Origin: VRUE01 sp044867645
Lineage (GTDB): Bacteria > Actinomycetota > Thermoleophilia > Solirubrobacterales > 70-9
NCBI GenBank assembly: GCA_044867645.1
Contig: JBIOVI010000012.1
Coordinates: 1-25,089 of the forward strand
Direction of reading: 5' to 3'
DNA: 25,089 nucleotides
The notes below the pieces were generated by a model. It saw only the letters and a program-made list of their open reading frames with translations. It was not told the origin of the DNA and searched no databases. Positions 14,000 to 22,057 of this stretch are shown piece by piece. Numbering within the stretch: the first letter of the stretch is position 1; every line of letters begins with the position of its first letter. The position numbers and the translations under genes are program-made.

Positions 14000-15438
14000 G
14001 TCTGACGCCGGAGCAGATCGTGGCCGTGACCGGTGCGGAGATCGTCTCGCGGGGAGAACCCGGATCGCCGCGCCGCGGCGTCATCGACTCCAACGAGGCG
14101 GGGGACGGGGACCTCTTCTTCGGCCTGCGCGGTGAGAGCGTCGACGGCGGCGATTTCGCCCCGGCGGCGATCGAGGCCGGGGCCTGGGGCGTCGTCGTGG
14201 CGGCCCCCGCCGTCCGTTCGCACTTATTGTCGCTATCCGACCAAAAGTGCGAACGGACAGAGGGCGGTGCCTGGGTCTTCGCCGTCGCCGACCCGCTCGC
14301 CGCGCTGCAGGGCCTGGCCCGGGCTCGGGTCGAGGCGCTCGGCGCCCCGGTGGTCGGCATCACCGGCTCGGTCGGCAAGACCTCGGTCAAGGATGTCGCG
14401 CGGGCGCTGCTGCCGGGGCGAGTGCACGCCAACCGGGAGAACCTCAACACCGAGATCGGCCTACCGCTGACTGTGCTCGAAGCTCCCGCCGCCGTCGACC
14501 TGCTGGTGCTGGAGATGGCGATGCGCGGCGCCGGTCAGATCGCCGAGCTGGCGGCCATAGCCCCGCCGAAGGTCGCGGTGATCACCAACGTCGGCCCGGT
14601 CCACGTCGAGCTGCTGGGGTCGGTCGAGGCGATCGCCGCGGCCAAGGCCGAGATTCTCGCGGCGCTGCCTCCGGACGGGGTCGCCGTGGTTCCGGCCGAG
14701 GCGGGCGAGCTGGAGCCCCATCTCGGCGCCGCGCCGCGCCTGCTCCGCTTCGGACCGGGCGGAGACGTGGACGTTGCCGAGCAGCAGGTCGAGGAGGGCG
14801 TGACCGAGGCGTTGATCGCTACCCCGGCGGGGGAGGCGCGCTTTCACTTTCCCTTCGCCGAGCGCCACAACCTGACCAACGCCCTCGCGGCGATCGCCGC
14901 CGGGGTGGCGCTGGGCGCGCCGCTCGAGGAGATGGCCGATCGCGCTGCGAACATAGGCTTCTCCCGCTTCAGGGGTGAGCGCCTCGAGCTTGGCGACGGG
15001 ATCGTCCTGGTGAACGACTGCTACAACGCCAACCCAGTTTCGATGCGCGCGGCGCTGGACCACCTCGCCTCCCTGCCAGGGACGCGCCACATCGCCGTGC
15101 TCGGCGAGATGGCGGAGCTTGGCCCCGGGGCGTCCGCCTACCATCGCGAGATCGGCGCTCACGCCCGTGCCGAGGGCGTCGACTTGCTGATCGGAGTGGG
15201 GGAGCCGGCCCGCGACTACGGTCCCGACGAGCTGGTCGGCGACCCGGCGGAGGCGGCAGAGCTGCTGACGGCGCAGCTCGAGCCCGGCGATGCGATCCTG
15301 ATCAAGGGCTCGCGTTCGGCCGGTCTCGAGGCCGTCGCCGACCTGATGCAGGGGGAAGCGGCCCCCGGACGCGGGAGTGGGGGCCAGTCGCAATCTGACT
15401 CTTCTGGCCCCCACGGGAGCAGAGGAGGCCGCGCCTAA
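13996..15438 (+). CDS. murF: UDP-N-acetylmuramoyl-tripeptide--D-alanyl-D-alanine ligase MurF
   Basis: A 480-residue Mur ligase that adds D-Ala-D-Ala. The TTG start overlaps the murE stop as TTGA. Seen: DSNEAGDGDLFFGLRGE, ATP loop GSVGKTS at 124-130, RENLNTEIGLPLT, MAMRGAGQIAELA, the NDCYNANPVSMRAAL segment, and HIAVLGEMAELG. Two stretches look foreign: residues 73-88 (VRSHLLSLSDQKCERT) and the last 28 or so, both encoded by palindromic DNA. The conserved ligase domain ends near residue 451 (IKGSRSAGLEAVADLM). It should still be functional since no motif is hit. D-Ala-D-Ala ligase (ddl) is not in the cluster. Confidence 0.95.
   Translation: MSLTPEQIVAVTGAEIVSRGEPGSPRRGVIDSNEAGDGDLFFGLRGESVDGGDFAPAAIEAGAWGVVVAAPAVRSHLLSLSDQKCERTEGGAWVFAVADPLAALQGLARARVEALGAPVVGITGSVGKTSVKDVARALLPGRVHANRENLNTEIGLPLTVLEAPAAVDLLVLEMAMRGAGQIAELAAIAPPKVAVITNVGPVHVELLGSVEAIAAAKAEILAALPPDGVAVVPAEAGELEPHLGAAPRLLRFGPGGDVDVAEQQVEEGVTEALIATPAGEARFHFPFAERHNLTNALAAIAAGVALGAPLEEMADRAANIGFSRFRGERLELGDGIVLVNDCYNANPVSMRAALDHLASLPGTRHIAVLGEMAELGPGASAYHREIGAHARAEGVDLLIGVGEPARDYGPDELVGDPAEAAELLTAQLEPGDAILIKGSRSAGLEAVADLMQGEAAPGRGSGGQSQSDSSGPHGSRGGRA
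14212..14258. repeat. Palindromic insertion in murF coding sequence (14-bp arms)
   Basis: GTCCGTTCGCACTT (14212-14225) and AAGTGCGAACGGAC (14245-14258) are perfect reverse complements around a 19-base, more AT-rich loop. The element is in frame and encodes murF residues 73-88, between conserved N-terminal segments. The loop core GTCGCTATCCGAC (14229-14241) matches 11 of 13 bases with the loop of the second murF palindrome. This looks like a small mobile or REP-type palindromic element. Confidence 0.65.
15377..15414. repeat. Palindrome in the murF 3' end (11-bp arms)
   Basis: GTGGGGGCCAG (15377-15387) and CTGGCCCCCAC (15404-15414) are perfect reverse complements around a 16-base loop. It lies in the extra C-terminal tail of murF, just upstream of the mraY ribosome site (GAGGAGG at 15422-15428). 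The overlapping core GTCGCAATCTGAC (15387-15399) resembles the loop of the 14212-14258 palindrome. As RNA it could form a hairpin before mraY, but no T-tract follows. Confidence 0.6.
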
Positions 15439-15440
15439 TC

Positions 15441-16415
15441 ATGGGGGAGGTGCTGATTGCGGGGATGGCGGCGATGCTGATCTGCATCTTCCTCGGGCCG
15501 AAGTTCATCGAGTACCTGCGGGTGAAGGAGTTCGGCCAGCACATCCGCGAGGACGGGCCGCAGGAGCATCACGCTAAGGCCGGCACGCCGACGATGGGCG
15601 GGCTGATCGTCTTTGCCGCGATCTGCGTCCCCTACCTGGTCCTCTCCGACCGCGACCCACAGAGCCTGGCCGTGTTCGGCGTGGCGCTCGGCTGCGCCGG
15701 CCTTGGTTTCGCCGACGACTTCATCAAGATCGTCAAACGCCGCTCGCTCGGGCTCTCGGCCCGCTACAAGCTGCTCTTTCAGGTCTTCCTGGCGCTGGGG
15801 CTCTGGTGGGTAGCCCGTCACTCGGTTGGGCTCGAGCCGACTCTCTTCTTCCGCATCGGCGACGCCAGCCTCGACCTCGGCCCGGTCCTCTACTTCGTCC
15901 TCGTCTTCCTGGTCATCGCCGGCACTTCCAACGGCGTCAACCTGACCGACGGCCTCGACGGCCTCGCCGCCGGCTCCTGCGCGATCGTCCTGCTCGCCTA
16001 CACGGCGATCTGCTTCGTCACCAACGAGCAGCAGAACCTGGCGCTGCTCTCAGCCTGCCTGGTCGGCGCCTGCGTCGGCTTCCTCTGGTTCAACGCCTTC
16101 CCGGCCTCGATCTTCATGGGCGACACCGGATCTCTCGGTCTCGGCGGCGCAATCGGTGCCCTCGCGGTGATGACCCAGACCGAGGTTCTGCTGATCATCA
16201 TCGGCGGCATCTTCGTGATCGAGGCCCTCTCGGTCGCGGTCCAGGTCTTCTCCTTCAAGACCTTCCGCCGCCGCGTCCTCCTGATGGCCCCCCTGCACCA
16301 CCACTTCGAGATGATGGCCTGGTCGGAGACCAAGATCATGCTCCGCTTCTGGATCATCGCCGCGGTCTGCTCGGGGATCGGGTTCACGCTGTACCAGCAG
16401 TCGATCGGGCGTTAG
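15441..16415 (+). CDS. mraY: Phospho-N-acetylmuramoyl-pentapeptide transferase MraY
   Basis: A 324-residue polytopic membrane enzyme that transfers phospho-MurNAc-pentapeptide from UDP to undecaprenyl phosphate, giving lipid I. Seen: HHAKAGTPTMGGL near the N-terminus, the FADDFIK motif, NLTDGLDGLAAG, FMGDTGSLGLGG and MAPLHHHFE, which carries the catalytic-loop histidines. About ten hydrophobic helices are visible. Ribosome site GAGGAGG at 15422-15428 precedes the ATG. It ends the first block of the cluster; the following 560 bp hold unusual small genes rather than murD directly. Confidence 0.96.
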   Translation: MGEVLIAGMAAMLICIFLGPKFIEYLRVKEFGQHIREDGPQEHHAKAGTPTMGGLIVFAAICVPYLVLSDRDPQSLAVFGVALGCAGLGFADDFIKIVKRRSLGLSARYKLLFQVFLALGLWWVARHSVGLEPTLFFRIGDASLDLGPVLYFVLVFLVIAGTSNGVNLTDGLDGLAAGSCAIVLLAYTAICFVTNEQQNLALLSACLVGACVGFLWFNAFPASIFMGDTGSLGLGGAIGALAVMTQTEVLLIIIGGIFVIEALSVAVQVFSFKTFRRRVLLMAPLHHHFEMMAWSETKIMLRFWIIAAVCSGIGFTLYQQSIGR

Positions 16416-16499
16416 GCGCCTGCATCTAGCGCCGAAGCCGTTCCAAAAAAATCACATGGTGCGCATCAGGTGTGCGTCGGGCCAGCCTACGGTGGGTGC

Positions 16500-16715
16500 A
16501 TGGTTTCGTCTGCGGCGCTGCCAAATCCTTCCGCGCCCGACTTCATTGCAATTGGGGCTGCGCTTGGTGCATTTGTCGGTGGAACGATCGCCCGAACGCT
16601 CCGCTATGATGCGGACAGTTGTATGCGTTGGGCTGTTGAGGGAAGCTACTATGGGACCGGGGTTGCTCTCGGCGCATATCTCGTTTTCAACGCACTGAAA
16701 GTGGGACTGTGGTGA
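16500..16715 (+). CDS. Small two-helix membrane protein of unknown function (dcw insertion, first gene)
   Basis: A 71-residue frame from the ATG at 16500; a GTG at 16470 would add ten residues. Two hydrophobic segments (about 14-32 and 49-68) are separated by a loop with charged residues (RTLRYDADSCMRW). GC content of 16561-16920 is about 58% by hand count (208 of 360), clearly below the flanking dcw genes, with different codon choice. The stop overlaps the next gene as GTGA, so the two are coupled. I do not recognise a family. Location inside a cell-wall cluster suggests a linked role, or a recent insertion. Confidence 0.5.
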   Translation: MVSSAALPNPSAPDFIAIGAALGAFVGGTIARTLRYDADSCMRWAVEGSYYGTGVALGAYLVFNALKVGLW

Positions 16716-16936
16716 CGCTATTAGTTCGTCTGATTCCGTTTTTCGCGACGTTGGCGCTGGTAGCGGCACTCGTTGTTTTTGCCGATGCCAATTCCTGGAG
16801 CGACTCTGCGACCACTTGGGCGATAACCGCGATTCTTGGTGGCTCGACCGCCATCGATCTATTGGTGGCGCGCTGGAAAGAGCGATCGTCTCGGAGCCAT
16901 GATCGAGACCGGGCGACGCCTCACCGGGTGAAGTAG
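16712..16936 (+). CDS. Small two-helix membrane protein of unknown function (dcw insertion, second gene)
   Basis: A 74-residue frame from the GTG at 16712, which overlaps the upstream stop; a GTG at 16709 is an alternative. Hydrophobic segments at about 2-25 (VRLIPFFATLALVAALVVF) and 31-53 are followed by a basic hydrophilic tail (ARWKERSSRSHDRDRATPHR). The small size, two helices and charged tail resemble holin-like or toxin-like membrane proteins, but no motif proves this. It ends 43 bp before murD and shares the low-GC composition of its partner. Confidence 0.5.
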   Translation: MTLLVRLIPFFATLALVAALVVFADANSWSDSATTWAITAILGGSTAIDLLVARWKERSSRSHDRDRATPHRVK

Positions 16937-16979
16937 GCCCCGCACAGGGCCGACCGCCTGCGTCGCGAACATAGGCGGG

Positions 16980-18347
16980 ATGAGCACGCCGCCGCCTCGC
17001 AAGCCTCGCCCGCCGCTGCCCGGCGGGCCCTTCCTGGTCGTGGGGCTCGCTCGATCGGGACAAGCTGCGGCCCGCTTGCTGGCCGAGCGTGGGGGGGCGG
17101 TGCGGGGTGTCGATTCAGGCCATCCCGAGGGGGCGGCAGGGCTGGCGGGGGTCGGTGTCGAAGTCGCACTGGATACGGATGGATTGGCTCTGCTCGAGGG
17201 AACTCGAACCGTCGTCAAGAGCCCGGGCGTGCCTCGGGAGGTGCCGGTGATCGCGGCCGCTCTGGAGCGCGGGGTCGATGTGGTCGGCGAGCTGGAGCTG
17301 GCCTGGCGGACCATTCCCAACCGCTTCGTCGCGGTAACCGGGACCAACGGCAAGACGACCACGGTCGAGCTGCTCGGCCATCTCTACCGGACCGCCGGCG
17401 AGCCGGTCGCCGTCGCCGGCAACGTCGGCACGCCGCTCTCTTCGCTGGCCGCCGAGATCGACCCAACCGCGACCGTCGTCTGCGAGACCTCCAGCTTCCA
17501 ACTTGAAGACACCTCTGCCTTCGCCCCCGAGTGCGCGGTCTTCCTCAACCTGGCGCCGGACCATCTCGACCGTCACGCCGACCTCGACTCCTATCTGGCG
17601 GCGAAGCTGCGCGTCTTCGCCAACCAGGGCAACGACGATATTGCGGTCTATAACGCCGACGAGCCGGCGTTGGCCGAGACCGACCTCGGCGGTTGCGCCC
17701 GCCGCGTCGCCTTCTGCGTCGGTGCCGCCCCGGATTGCGAAGTGGCGTTTGCGGAGGGAGCGATCTTCTACGACGGCGAGCCGCTGATCGCCGTCGAGGA
17801 GCTGGGCCTCTTCGGCGAGCACAACGTCGCCAACGCAATGGCTGCCGCGGCCACCGCTCTCTCGATGGGCCTCGACCGCGAGGCCGTCCGCGAGGGCCTG
17901 CGCGGCTTCGCCGGTGTCCCGCACCGACTGGAGCAGGTCGCCGAGATCGGCGGGGTTCGCTACGTCAACGACTCCAAGGCGACCAACGTCGCCGCGGCGA
18001 CGGTCGGGCTGGCCGCCTTCGAGGGCGGCGTCCACGCGATCCTCGGCGGCAGCGAGAAGAACGAGCCGTTCGGCCCTTTGATCGAACCGGTTCGCGAGCG
18101 ATGCGCTGCCTGCTACCTGATCGGCGCCGCCGCCGACCGGCTCGCCGCCGAGCTCGCGCCCGTCCTCGCCGAGGGGATCGAGCTACACCGTTGCACCGAT
18201 CTCGAAGACGCGGTGAGGCGAGCCGCCGAGACGGCCAGGCCCGGCGAGGTCGTGCTGCTTTCGCCCGCCTGTGCCAGCTTCGACGCCTTCGAGAACTTCG
18301 AACGGCGCGGCGACCGCTTCCGCGAGATCGTCGGAGGGCTGGCGTGA
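16980..18347 (+). CDS. murD: UDP-N-acetylmuramoylalanine--D-glutamate ligase MurD
   Basis: A 455-residue cytoplasmic ligase adding D-Glu to UDP-MurNAc-L-Ala. The N-terminal Rossmann-like domain has FLVVGLARSGQAAARLL and TVVKSPGVP. ATP loop GTNGKTT is at 121-127, followed by GNVGTPL, VCETSSFQLE and NLAPDHLDRH. The C-terminal domain has VNDSKATNVAA, ILGGSEKNEPF and LLSPACASFDAFENFERRGD. The ATG at 16980 has only a weak purine stretch (GGCGGG) in front. Its stop overlaps the ftsW start as GTGA, starting the second tightly coupled block. Confidence 0.96.
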   Translation: MSTPPPRKPRPPLPGGPFLVVGLARSGQAAARLLAERGGAVRGVDSGHPEGAAGLAGVGVEVALDTDGLALLEGTRTVVKSPGVPREVPVIAAALERGVDVVGELELAWRTIPNRFVAVTGTNGKTTTVELLGHLYRTAGEPVAVAGNVGTPLSSLAAEIDPTATVVCETSSFQLEDTSAFAPECAVFLNLAPDHLDRHADLDSYLAAKLRVFANQGNDDIAVYNADEPALAETDLGGCARRVAFCVGAAPDCEVAFAEGAIFYDGEPLIAVEELGLFGEHNVANAMAAAATALSMGLDREAVREGLRGFAGVPHRLEQVAEIGGVRYVNDSKATNVAAATVGLAAFEGGVHAILGGSEKNEPFGPLIEPVRERCAACYLIGAAADRLAAELAPVLAEGIELHRCTDLEDAVRRAAETARPGEVVLLSPACASFDAFENFERRGDRFREIVGGLA

Positions 18348-19693
18348 GTGCCTTCGGGCACGCGCTTGGCCGCCTCGGGCTTGGTCAGACGCCAACGAAG
18401 TCGAAGTCGAAGGGGAGGGCGAGGGCAAAGCGCTCGCGCGCCGCCAACCTGCCGGCTGAGTACAACCTGTTGCTTACCGCGACCCTGTGCCTGCTCGCCT
18501 TCGGCGCGGTGATGGTTTTCTCGGCCAGCTCGACCACGCGGGTGCTGAGCAACGGCGGTCTCTCCGACAGCGCCTTCTACCTGAAGCGGACGGTGATCTT
18601 TGGCGCGGTCGGCTTGCTGATCATGCATCTGACGGCACGGCACGGCCTGCGGCTCGTCCGCCGCCTCACGCCGCTGATTCTCGGCGTTTCGCTTTTCCTG
18701 CTGCTCGCGGTGCTCGCGATCGGCACCAACGTGAACGGCTCGAGCCGCTGGATCGGCTCGGGCTTCCTGCAGATCCAGCCGTCGGAGCTGGCCAAGGTCG
18801 CGCTGATTCTCTACGCGGCCGACCTGCTGGCGCGCAAGCCGAAACGAGCCCGCTCGATAGAAGGCCTGATGCCATTTCTGCTGGTCGTCGGCGGGGCGGC
18901 GTTGCTGATCGTTGCCGAGCCAGATCTGGGGACCACCCTGGTCGTTGCCTTTGCCGTCACCGCGACCCTTGTCGCCGCTGGGGCACGGATCCGCGATCTT
19001 GCCCTGATCGGGGGGGTGCTCGCCTTCTTCGCGCTGTTGATGACCGTTGTCGAGCCCTACCGGATGGCGCGCCTAACCGGGTTCCTCAACCCGGGAGCCG
19101 ATGCCACCGGCGCCGGCTTCCAGGCCGCGCAGGCGAAGATCGCGCTCGGCTCGGGCGGTCTCTTCGGGGTCGGGATCGGCAACGGCGTGCAAAAGGCCTT
19201 CTACCTACCCGAGGCCCACACCGACATGATCACCGCGGTGATCGGCGAGGAGCTGGGGCTGGTCGGCATCCTCGGCGTCGTCGGGCTCTTCTCGCTGTTC
19301 GGCTACGCCGGGCTGCAGATCGCCAAAAAAGCGAAGGACAACTACGGCAAGCTTCTCGTCGCGGGCCTCACCTCGCTGGTTCTCGTGCAGGCGACGATCA
19401 ACCTCTTCGCCGTGATGGGCTTGGCCCCGCTGACCGGCGTTCCGCTGCCCTTCGTCTCTTACGGCAACAGCAGCCTGATGGCATCTCTGTTCGCGGTGGG
19501 TCTAATCCTCAACGTCGCCCGCGGGGGGACCGCCCGCGCTGGCAAACTGCGCGTCGTCGAAGGTGGGCGAACGCCCGCGCGCGGAAGGAGTCGATCGAGC
19601 GGTGCCAGGAGTCGCAAGAGTGGTGGTAGCAGCCGGGGGAACGGCCGGCCACGTCGTGCCGGCCATGGCGGTCGCCGCCGAGCTTCGGGCTAG
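18344..19693 (+). CDS. ftsW: Septal peptidoglycan glycosyltransferase FtsW (SEDS family)
   Basis: A 449-residue polytopic SEDS protein that polymerises lipid II at the septum with FtsI. A basic N-terminal tail (KSKSKGRARAKRSR) precedes about ten helices. Family segments seen: MVFSASSTT, SSRWIGSGFLQIQPSELAK, VAEPDLGTTLVV, the GFQAAQAKIALGSGGLFGVG stretch, YLPEAHTDMITAVIGEELG and GVPLPFVSYGNSSL. The GTG start overlaps the murD stop. The C-terminal tail is Arg/Ser/Gly-rich (RGRSRSSGARSRKSGGSSRG) and its last 92 bp are shared with the start of murG in another frame. Confidence 0.95.
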   Translation: MSAFGHALGRLGLGQTPTKSKSKGRARAKRSRAANLPAEYNLLLTATLCLLAFGAVMVFSASSTTRVLSNGGLSDSAFYLKRTVIFGAVGLLIMHLTARHGLRLVRRLTPLILGVSLFLLLAVLAIGTNVNGSSRWIGSGFLQIQPSELAKVALILYAADLLARKPKRARSIEGLMPFLLVVGGAALLIVAEPDLGTTLVVAFAVTATLVAAGARIRDLALIGGVLAFFALLMTVVEPYRMARLTGFLNPGADATGAGFQAAQAKIALGSGGLFGVGIGNGVQKAFYLPEAHTDMITAVIGEELGLVGILGVVGLFSLFGYAGLQIAKKAKDNYGKLLVAGLTSLVLVQATINLFAVMGLAPLTGVPLPFVSYGNSSLMASLFAVGLILNVARGGTARAGKLRVVEGGRTPARGRSRSSGARSRKSGGSSRGNGRPRRAGHGGRRRASG

Positions 19694-20708
19694 CGGCGCC
19701 GAGGTCTCCTTTCTTGGCACGCGCGAGCGGATCGAGGCCGACCTGGTGCCGGCGGCCGACTACGAGATCGACTTCGTCAAGGTGCGCGGGATCGACCGCG
19801 GCAACCCGCTGCGGGCGGCGGGCGCCGCGTTCGAGGCGGCCGGCGCCGTCGGCGCAGCGCTTCGCGCGATTCGGCGGCGCCGTGCCGACGTCGTGATGGG
19901 CGGCGGCGGCTTCGTCGCCGGGCCGGCCGGACTCGCCGCTGTGCTTGACCGCACGCCGCTGGTCTTGACCGAGGCCGACAGCCATCTCGGCCTCGCCAAC
20001 CGCCTGCTGGCCGGACGGGCGCGGCGAGTTTGCCTCGCCTTCCCGATCGACGGCCGCGAGGGAGAGCGCTACCTCGTCACGGGGCGTCCGGTGCCCTCCG
20101 CGGTGCTGCGGGCCGACCGCGACGCGGCTCGGGAGCGGTTCGGAATTGCCCCCGAGAGCCGCTGCCTGCTGGTCATGGGGGGGAGCCAGGGGGCGCGGTC
20201 GATCAACGAGTGCGCGATCGAAGCATTCGCCGAGCGCAGCGGGCGCGACTTCGACGTCGTCCACGTCGCCGGCCGGCGCGACTTCGAGGCGCTGGAACAG
20301 CGCCTCGCGGCCGCCTCCCACAACGAGCGCTACACGCTGCTCGCTTACGAGCCCGACCTGGGCGACTCACTCGCCGCCTGCGACCTGGTGCTGGGCCGCT
20401 CGGGCGGGTCGATCTTCGAGCTGACGGCGGCCGGCCGGCCGGCGATCCTCGTCCCCTACCCGCATGCCGCCGCGGGCCACCAGGAGAGCAACGCCGCCTG
20501 GATGGCGGAGGCCGGCGCCGCGACGGCGATCCGTGACGAGGATCTCAGCGGCGACCGGCTCGCCGCCGAGGTCGGCGGGCTCCTCGGTCACGGCGATCGT
20601 CTGGCCGCGATGGCGGCAGCTTCCGCCGCGCTGGCCAAGCCCGACGCGGCGCGGCGGATCGCGGATCAGGTTCTTGCCGCGGCGGCGACCGAGCGGGAGG
20701 CTTCGTGA
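19602..20708 (+). CDS. murG: UDP-GlcNAc transferase MurG (lipid II synthesis)
   Basis: A GT28 glycosyltransferase that adds GlcNAc to lipid I at the inner membrane face, making lipid II. Seen: VVVAAGGTAGHVVPAMAVA (the GGTxGH loop), SFLGTRERIEADLVPA, VVMGGGGFVAGPAGLAA, VMGGSQGARSIN, LGRSGGSIFELTAAGRPAILVPYP and HQESNAAWM. I choose the GTG at 19602 because AAGGAG (19585-19590) precedes it by 11 bases; a GTG at 19563 would add 13 residues. Either start lies inside ftsW. The 368-residue product matches the family. The stop overlaps murC as GTGA. Confidence 0.94.
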   Translation: MPGVARVVVAAGGTAGHVVPAMAVAAELRASGAEVSFLGTRERIEADLVPAADYEIDFVKVRGIDRGNPLRAAGAAFEAAGAVGAALRAIRRRRADVVMGGGGFVAGPAGLAAVLDRTPLVLTEADSHLGLANRLLAGRARRVCLAFPIDGREGERYLVTGRPVPSAVLRADRDAARERFGIAPESRCLLVMGGSQGARSINECAIEAFAERSGRDFDVVHVAGRRDFEALEQRLAAASHNERYTLLAYEPDLGDSLAACDLVLGRSGGSIFELTAAGRPAILVPYPHAAAGHQESNAAWMAEAGAATAIRDEDLSGDRLAAEVGGLLGHGDRLAAMAAASAALAKPDAARRIADQVLAAAATEREAS

Positions 20709-22057
20709 CGGCTTCCAAAAGCGGCGAGCGGGAGTGGGCGGGACGCCGGCTCCACTTCATCGGCATCGGCGGCGCCGGGATGAGCGGTTTGGCCCTGGTC
20801 TGCCATCGGCTGGGCGCGACGGTGACCGGCAGCGATCGGGCCGACTCCACTTATATGGAGCGCCTGCGTGCCGCCGGCCTCGACCCGATCGTCGGCCACG
20901 AGGCCGCCAATCTGCCGGAGGACGCCGAGGCGGTCGTCTCGACCGCGATCGACGACGGCAACCCGGAGCTGGCGCTGGCGCGAGAAAGGGACTCGCCGGT
21001 CCTGCACCGCGGCGAGCTCTTGGCCAAGCTCTGTGCCGAGAAGCGATTGATTGCGGTGGCCGGAACCCACGGCAAGACGACGACGACCGCGATGCTGGCT
21101 TGGGCGCTGCGCTCGCTCGGCGCCGACCCCGCCTTTTTCGTCGGCGGCGAGGTTCCGGGGCTGGGTCCGGGCGGAGGCGTCGCCAACGCCGGCTGGGGCA
21201 GGGGGGAGTGGGTCGTCGCCGAGGCCGACGAGAGCGACGGCAGCTTCCTCGAGCTGAGGCCGGAGATCGCCGTCGTCACCAACATCGAGATGGACCATCA
21301 CTCGCGCTGGGGGTCGATCGCCGAGTTGCGGGCAGCGTTCGCATCTTTCGCGGCGAAAGCCGACGCGGTCGCCGTGCCGGCCGGCGACGGGGCTCAAACC
21401 GAGCCCCTCGGGGGGGCCGAAGGCGACGCGCGTGCCGTCGCCGAGTTCGACGACTCGAGGCCCGGCCCGTCGGCACTGGCGCTGGCGGTGCCGGGTCGTC
21501 ACAACTCTCTCAACGCGCGCGCCGCCCTGGCGGCGGCCGAGCTGGCCGGATTCGACCCGGGGGCTGTGGCCAGTGCCCTCGCCGACTTCCCGGGCGTGCA
21601 TCGCCGCCTCGAGCTGAAGGGCGACCGCGGCGGCGCTCGTGTGTATGACGACTACGCCCACCACCCGACCGAGGTCCGCGCCGCGCTCGGCGCACTGCGG
21701 GAGATGGAGCCGTCGAGGCTAATCGCCGTTTTCCAGCCCCATCTCTACTCGCGAACCAAGGCGTTCGCCGAGCAGTTCGGCGCCTCCCTCGCGCTCGCCG
21801 ACGAGGTGGTCGTCCTCGAGGTCTACCCGGCTCGCGAGGAGCCGGTTGGCGACCTGGACGGGGTCAGCGGTCTCGATGTCGCCCGCGCAGCCGCCGACCG
21901 GATGGGGGGGCGGCGCGTCCTCTGGACCCCGACCTTGGAGCAGGCCCAGGCGGCGCTCGCGACCCGTCTCGAGGACGGCGCGGTGCTGGTCACGATCGGC
22001 GCCGGCGACGTCTTCCGACTCGCCGAGGCGCTGGTCGGAGACGGGGGCGAGGGATGA
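20705..22057 (+). CDS. murC: UDP-N-acetylmuramate--L-alanine ligase MurC
   Basis: A 450-residue ligase adding L-Ala, the first stem-peptide residue. Seen: LHFIGIGGAGMSGLALV (N-terminal UDP-binding), GSDRADSTYMERL, ATP loop GTHGKTTTT from residue 120, AEADESDGSFLELRPEIAVV with NIEMDHHSRWGS, and C-terminal VYDDYAHHPTEVRAAL, VFQPHLYSRTKAF and VLEVYPAREEP. The GTG start overlaps the murG stop, and the end overlaps murB as ATGA. A 7-bp palindrome at 21389-21407 lies in a variable linker (GDGAQTEPLGGAEG) and does not touch any motif. Confidence 0.96.
   Translation: MTASKSGEREWAGRRLHFIGIGGAGMSGLALVCHRLGATVTGSDRADSTYMERLRAAGLDPIVGHEAANLPEDAEAVVSTAIDDGNPELALARERDSPVLHRGELLAKLCAEKRLIAVAGTHGKTTTTAMLAWALRSLGADPAFFVGGEVPGLGPGGGVANAGWGRGEWVVAEADESDGSFLELRPEIAVVTNIEMDHHSRWGSIAELRAAFASFAAKADAVAVPAGDGAQTEPLGGAEGDARAVAEFDDSRPGPSALALAVPGRHNSLNARAALAAAELAGFDPGAVASALADFPGVHRRLELKGDRGGARVYDDYAHHPTEVRAALGALREMEPSRLIAVFQPHLYSRTKAFAEQFGASLALADEVVVLEVYPAREEPVGDLDGVSGLDVARAAADRMGGRRVLWTPTLEQAQAALATRLEDGAVLVTIGAGDVFRLAEALVGDGGEG

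Noticed and set aside
16416..16460. Possible terminator after mraY (short GGCGC stem, then a run of A)
   Set aside because: The stem is only 5 bp and the run is A, not T, on the coding strand, so it does not fit a plus-strand terminator.
21389..21407. 7-bp inverted repeat GGGGCTC/GAGCCCC in murC
   Set aside because: Short and within a variable linker; it lacks the loop core of the murF palindromes, so chance is likely.
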